Below, one piece after another: positions 60,467 through 64,000 of a DNA stretch of 64,000 nucleotides. Made by a program: the position numbers and the translations under genes. How positions within the stretch are numbered: position 1 is the stretch's first letter; each line of letters begins with the position of its first letter. This DNA is from Moorena sp. SIOASIH (GTDB taxonomy: Bacteria; Cyanobacteriota; Cyanobacteriia; Cyanobacteriales; Coleofasciculaceae). A model generated the notes under the pieces. It saw nothing but the letters and a program-made list of their open reading frames with translations, was not told the origin of the DNA and ran no database searches. Location: NCBI RefSeq assembly GCF_010671925.1, contig NZ_JAAHIH010000004.1, positions 1 through 64,000 of the forward strand, read 5' to 3'.

Positions 60467-61216
60467 ATGAGTAATTACGTAATCGGAGGATGGACTCAAT
60501 CAACTTCAAATCAACCACCCGACGAGAGCTTTGCTTACACCATGTATGGAATGATCACTAATCTCAATGGTTTAACATCTGGAACTCCTAGTCAGCCAGG
60601 TTGGAGTCCAAAAGATACAAATCCTCCCTCAATCCCAGGAAAAGTTCTATGGACTTATGGAGGTGCAGGATGTACTCCAAACGGTATGCCTGACAGTGAT
60701 CAAAATGTAAACGATATTATATCTGCAACGAATTCTAGTGGGTGGGATGGAGTAGATTTTGATGATGAGTGTCAGATGAACACTGATCTGATCATTGACA
60801 CTATGGAATCCTTGAAGCCAAAAGAAAGTAGTTACACATTTTTGGCAGGTTGGAACTATAACAACCCAGACCAAAGTGATGAGGGTAAGCAAATAAATCA
60901 AAATGTTCAAAAAATTGGCGCTACTGGTCTCTGTGATCGTTTTATTCTGATGTGTTACGGTGACGCCATGTGGTCTATGCCTGATATTCAGAATAATGTT
61001 GGACCGGCGATCGAGAGAACTATCGCACATCTAGGAAATAATAGCAATAAAAAGGTTATTTTGGCCCTCACGCCAGCTGGTCTCAATCAGGAAAACTTAA
61101 ATTATTTTCTTAATCAAGTTCTAAAATATGATCTAGGTGGGTTGTTTATTTGGGAGTTTCCTAATCTGTCACATAGTGATCTAGAGACTATCAAAAATAC
61201 CTTAGGTATTTCCTGA
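60467..61216 (+). CDS. GH18-like chitinase/endoglycosidase fold protein
   Basis: A 249-residue protein without signal peptide. It carries the complete GH18 catalytic motif DxxDxDxE as DGVDFDDE (D94, D97, D99, E101), preceded by KVLWTYGGAGC (the beta-3 strand) and followed by the beta-barrel strands FILMCYGDAMW, VILALTPAG and GGLFIWEFPN. The small size and the FILMCYGDA in place of canonical MxYD suggest a minimal TIM-barrel GH18 member such as an endo-N-acetylglucosaminidase or a chi-lectin. Active-site Glu is retained, so it could be catalytic. It is flanked by transposon debris on both sides. Confidence 0.75.
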   Translation: MSNYVIGGWTQSTSNQPPDESFAYTMYGMITNLNGLTSGTPSQPGWSPKDTNPPSIPGKVLWTYGGAGCTPNGMPDSDQNVNDIISATNSSGWDGVDFDDECQMNTDLIIDTMESLKPKESSYTFLAGWNYNNPDQSDEGKQINQNVQKIGATGLCDRFILMCYGDAMWSMPDIQNNVGPAIERTIAHLGNNSNKKVILALTPAGLNQENLNYFLNQVLKYDLGGLFIWEFPNLSHSDLETIKNTLGIS

Positions 61217-61232
61217 TCAGACCAGTTTCTTT

Positions 61233-61380
61233 TGACACTCCCCGCCCTAGAAGGACGGGGATTCTTGCTTCTACGAGGTGACTTGTAAAACCCTTGCCGG
61301 AGCCAGAAAAAATAGAGGTCGATTCGACCCAAGCGTACTTGGTCTATGACCCAGGTTTCGGTGTGCCGGAGACGAAACCT
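61233..61380 (+). mobile_element. Solo IS605-type end, possible TnpB guide-RNA remnant
   Basis: Begins TTGACACTCCCCGCCCTAGA with a stem of CCCCGCCC/GGACGGGG, then GGAGCCAGAAAAAATAGAGGTC and CCCAGGTTTCGGTGTGCCGG. It is the inverted partner of 57530-57666. No tnpB is linked. Confidence 0.55.
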
Positions 61381-61434
61381 GATCAGAGAATCGCCTTAAT
61401 AAAAAAGTTTTAACCAAAGGTGCGCTTTCCTTTC

Positions 61435-61575
61435 TCCGTAGGAGACGCGGGGCGCGTTTCTCCGTAGGAGACGCGGGGCGCGTTCGGCGAATTAAATTCG
61501 CCAAGGTCAAGCGCAGCTTAAGTAACTTATGGGCTAAAATTATTATTGCCCAGTAAGGATTTTACCTTACATCTC
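61435..61575. repeat. Tandem CTCCGTAGGAGACGCGGGGCGCG units and relic element end
   Basis: Two copies of a TTTCTCCGTAGGAGACGCGG-type palindrome at 61430-61486 and then GCGAATTAAATTCGC. The stretch 61534-61572 (CAGTAAGGATTT ... TCACCCCCCCAGG) resembles the right end of the element at 50803-51022. No gene in 61217-61653. Confidence 0.6.
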
Positions 61576-61653
61576 ACCCCCCCAGGGTCAACAATAAAGA
61601 TGTATAGTTCATCTTTTTTGTTGCATCAAATCTACTTAGAACGCGAGATTCTC

Positions 61654-62901
61654 ATGCCAAACTTGAAACGACAAATGATATCGCTGTGTAGTGTTTTCAT
61701 TTGTACAGTTTTGATAGCACTGTTCATTTCTTTCGGGCCTGTCTCTGCACCAGCAATGGCTCAAGAAACGACACTAAGCTCCAATGAACAGGTTGCCCTT
61801 CCCCAATTAATAGGGCAAGGGCCGGGCCTACAGCTACCGTCGTGTGATGGTCAACAGTGTCTAGCTCCAAATATGGCCTATAAAGTCGATCGGACACCCA
61901 AAAATATAAATAAAAACTATCTTGAATCGGGGTGTTATGGGCAGGTTGCTAACGTCAAATTTCACTTTGAGGGTTCTCAATTCGAAGACAGTGTGTTTGA
62001 AGAAATTTATCCTATCCAAGATGGTTGGGACTTGTTCTTCAATACTCCCAGCGAGTTCACTAAGGGTTATTTCCAAGACATGAGCGGCTGCGGTTTAATT
62101 CCCAGGAAAAGTAGACTGGAATTATTATCTGGCTTCAAGGCACAAGACGAAGTCTCAGACGATCCGAAGGAAAATATCGCGCATTTCGTGGTTGCAAAAG
62201 ACTATTATTACCTTAGTCCTGATTCTCATGAATATAAATATCTGGGTAGTCTAACGGCCATTAGCGGGCAAAATTTTCCTGCTCTGGGAGGAGCGGCTGT
62301 CGGCCAACTCATTATTGCACCGGGTGGAATTCGCGCTCCCCACTGGCACCTCAATTCTGCGGAGGCCGGTTATTGTTATGAGGGCATAGGGCAAGTGGGA
62401 ACCATTGTCCCAGGCAAGAGTATACCAACTGGAGAAAACGGAACGTTTTTTGAATCAAAGAGAATTGAAGAAGCTTTTGTTAGGCCGGGGGAACTCTTCC
62501 TCTTTCCTGAGGGAAGTCAACATTACCTGCGCAATGTTGGGGCAGAGGGTAATTTCTCCTGTGTCCTTTTCTTCTCGGAAGACCCATCTCTGAACCCAGA
62601 TCAACTCCTCACAATTACATTATCTAATATTGTCGGGAATACACCTGCAGAAGTCTTAGGACCTATCCTTGTCACAGATAAACCTAATAACCCAAGTACG
62701 AAAACCTATAGTGCTGCAACGGTTTCACAAGCACCACCTCAAGTGTATTCATTCAAGGGTCAAGGTCCTGATGTTGTCCCGGTTATTGAGGCATGTAAGG
62801 GAGAAGAGCCTAATCCTGAGAATCCAGGTTGCCCGTCTGCTACTATACGTGCAATGGGCAAGACTTTAAACCGTTCTAAGTACTCTTTCCTAGAACCATA
62901 G
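61654..62901 (+). CDS. Secreted cupin-domain protein
   Basis: A 415-residue preprotein with start at ATG 61654, where a signal peptide begins (about 1-38, ending AMA before QETTLSS). The cupin metal site is PHWHLNSAEAGYCYEG, with two His and the downstream Glu, followed by the second cupin motif PGELFLFPEGSQHYLRN. Six cysteines elsewhere (for example LPSCDGQQCLAPN) suggest disulfides outside the cell. It resembles germin/oxalate-decarboxylase-type secreted cupins, but only one clear metal site is visible. A metal-dependent enzymatic or storage role is inferred. Confidence 0.8.
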   Translation: MPNLKRQMISLCSVFICTVLIALFISFGPVSAPAMAQETTLSSNEQVALPQLIGQGPGLQLPSCDGQQCLAPNMAYKVDRTPKNINKNYLESGCYGQVANVKFHFEGSQFEDSVFEEIYPIQDGWDLFFNTPSEFTKGYFQDMSGCGLIPRKSRLELLSGFKAQDEVSDDPKENIAHFVVAKDYYYLSPDSHEYKYLGSLTAISGQNFPALGGAAVGQLIIAPGGIRAPHWHLNSAEAGYCYEGIGQVGTIVPGKSIPTGENGTFFESKRIEEAFVRPGELFLFPEGSQHYLRNVGAEGNFSCVLFFSEDPSLNPDQLLTITLSNIVGNTPAEVLGPILVTDKPNNPSTKTYSAATVSQAPPQVYSFKGQGPDVVPVIEACKGEEPNPENPGCPSATIRAMGKTLNRSKYSFLEP

Positions 62902-62967
62902 GTTTCAGACAGCAAAGCTCTAGTTTTTTCCTTCCTTCTAAGAGTCTTGCTGGTTGAGAAGGAGGCT

Positions 62968-63000
62968 TTGCCCCAGGTGGTTTGTCCCTGGGGCAATTTC
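62968..63000 (+). terminator. Rho-independent-type terminator after the cupin gene
   Basis: Arms TTGCCCCAGG (62968-62977) and CCTGGGGCAA (62987-62996) with a 9-base loop, followed by TTTCATT. GC-rich stem of 10 pairs. It lies 67 bases past the cupin stop codon. The rest of 62902-63245 has no gene. Confidence 0.7.
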
Positions 63001-63245
63001 ATTAAAAACAACAACAGCTCTTAATCGCTCTGACAAAGCGGCTCATGGAGAAATGCGAGAGGAAGTCAAGCCACTAAGCTACAAGGACTTACCAGAGTTG
63101 TAGTCCATTTTTTTAGACTACCTTTATATATAAGCTCCAAAACCTGATCAACTACATGGAATTAGGCGCAGGTCGTGGAGTTATACAACTTTGTTTCTAC
63201 TACAAAGCCCACCCTAGCCATCAATCTATAAATACCTATAACTAG

Positions 63246-63318
63246 TGGAGGTAAGCGGACTCGAACCGCTGACATCCTGCTTGCAAAGCAGGCGCTCTAC
63301 CAACTGAGCTATACCCCC
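63246..63318 (-). tRNA. tRNA-Ala (anticodon TGC)
   Basis: The 73-base minus-strand sequence starts GGGGGTATAGCTCAGTTGGT, has the anticodon TGC in the loop CTTTGCAAG, the T-arm GGTTCGAGTCC and ends CTTACCTCCA. All four arms pair well. No CCA is encoded beyond the terminal A. Confidence 0.97.
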
Positions 63319-63752
63319 AGCTAATGACAACTTAAGCTAAATCAAGCTTAGTTCATCAACTGCACTTTTGTTATTATACATCATCCAAGTGGAAAGTCAA
63401 CCAAGATAGCCAAAAAATTTTCGTATAGCAGGATGGATCTTGGGTGATTATCAGGAAAGCTAATGACTGAAACCCTTATATAATCTTTATTTTAGGGAAT
63501 GCGATCGCGTGGGAATGATTTGAGGCACCCACTCAGAACATTCGCAGGATTTACACCTGTGGGATGGGGTGATCAGGTCATAGCTTAATCGGGGAATGGG
63601 CTATGACCAGTGACCGCAATAGTACACCGCAACAGTACTCTGACCATAGCAGGTTAGTGCGGGGTCTTACCATACGCCAATATAGTAAATAGTGAGGCAC
63701 TTTCCGACTCAGGAATCAAAACTCAGCACTATTTTCACCCCTTAACCGGATC
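63319..63752. other. Intergenic region before trhO
   Basis: No gene seen in 434 bases. A HIP1 octamer GCGATCGC is at about 63501. CAACAGTACACCGC-type repeats lie at 63614-63640. The trhO promoter should be in this interval. Confidence 0.5.
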
Positions 63753-64000
63753 ATGACCCAGGTAGTTGCAACATTTTACAAATTTGTCAGATTGCCAGAC
63801 TTTGCCGATAAACGACCCTCCTTACTAGCCCATTGTCAAGCTCAAGGCATCACAGGAACGATTCTGCTTGCAGCAGAAGGCATTAACAGCACAATCGCAG
63901 GCTCCCGTCAAGCCATTGATTCAGTCCTAGCGTTTCTCCGTTCCGATCCCCGTCTGGCCGACTTACAGCATAAAGAATCCTACACTGACTCCCCCCCATT
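63753..64000 (+). CDS. trhO: tRNA uridine 5-hydroxylase TrhO (rhodanese family), 5' part
   Basis: The frame from ATG 63753 is open to the end of the window and codes MTQVVATFYKFVRLPDFADK ... GITGTILLAAEGINSTIAGS, the N-terminal (acylphosphatase-like) domain of TrhO/YceA. The rhodanese domain with its catalytic Cys lies outside the window. TrhO hydroxylates uridine 34 of certain tRNAs. Partial by window truncation only. Confidence 0.93.
   Translation, partial: MTQVVATFYKFVRLPDFADKRPSLLAHCQAQGITGTILLAAEGINSTIAGSRQAIDSVLAFLRSDPRLADLQHKESYTDSPP

Overview
The window looks like chromosomal DNA of a large-genome filamentous cyanobacterium, probably of the marine Moorena/Lyngbya type. This is inferred from frequent GCGATCGC (HIP1) octamers, heptanucleotide short tandem repeats beside many genes, a cyanobactin-type PatA protease, a DUF3172 protein, a GH100 invertase, a two-partner-secretion adhesin and an unusually high load of insertion sequences and group II introns. 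No taxonomic marker such as rRNA is present, so the genus is a guess.

Layout. 0.3-2.4 kb: an orphan PatA-like subtilisin protease. 2.7-6.8 kb: an IS607 element whose tnpB is interrupted by a group II intron. 6.9-11.4 kb: a DUF3172 protein, a dgcN-dgcA D-glutamate pair, a long minisatellite and a Nudix hydrolase. 11.7-13.3 kb: a TnpB-only IS605-type element with a small RHH gene. 13.3-18.0 kb: a 57-codon gene split by two nested group II introns (a twintron). 18.3-24.5 kb: cutA pseudogene, ECF-like sigma factor, secreted MVL-type lectin, DsbA-like lipoprotein and TPR protein. 24.6-28.6 kb: three membrane proteins of unknown function, two of them tandem paralogues, then a KirBac-type K+ channel. 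28.7-36.8 kb: a 1390-residue TpsA-type adhesin, a secreted protein, DNA primase and a Uma2 protein. 37.1-42.2 kb: an Rpn-like gene cut in two by a second IS607 copy that carries an apparently identical group II intron. 43.4-50.7 kb: secreted RTX nuclease, Na+/H+ antiporter, CPBP protease, broken GNAT gene, EamA transporter and DUF3574 protein. 51.0-56.9 kb: a carbohydrate cluster of GH63-type glucosidase, a truncated debranching enzyme and a neutral invertase. 57.5-62.9 kb: transposon debris around a secreted protein, a vMAP/AAA ATPase, a GH18-like protein and a secreted cupin. 63.2-64.0 kb: tRNA-Ala(TGC) and the start of trhO.

The strongest discovery is the twintron. On the minus strand an inner intron (15875 to 13502) sits exactly at the 5' base of domain VI of an outer intron (18008 to 13470). 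Removing both joins ATGTCCTA to TTCTGAACGC and restores a 57-codon reading frame with a good Shine-Dalgarno sequence. Related points are a homologous intron in both IS607 tnpB genes at the same codon, loss of the RuvC-II glutamate in one TnpB, an Rpn-like gene that becomes intact when IS607 is removed in silico, and families of small palindromes that have inserted into coding sequence in frame.
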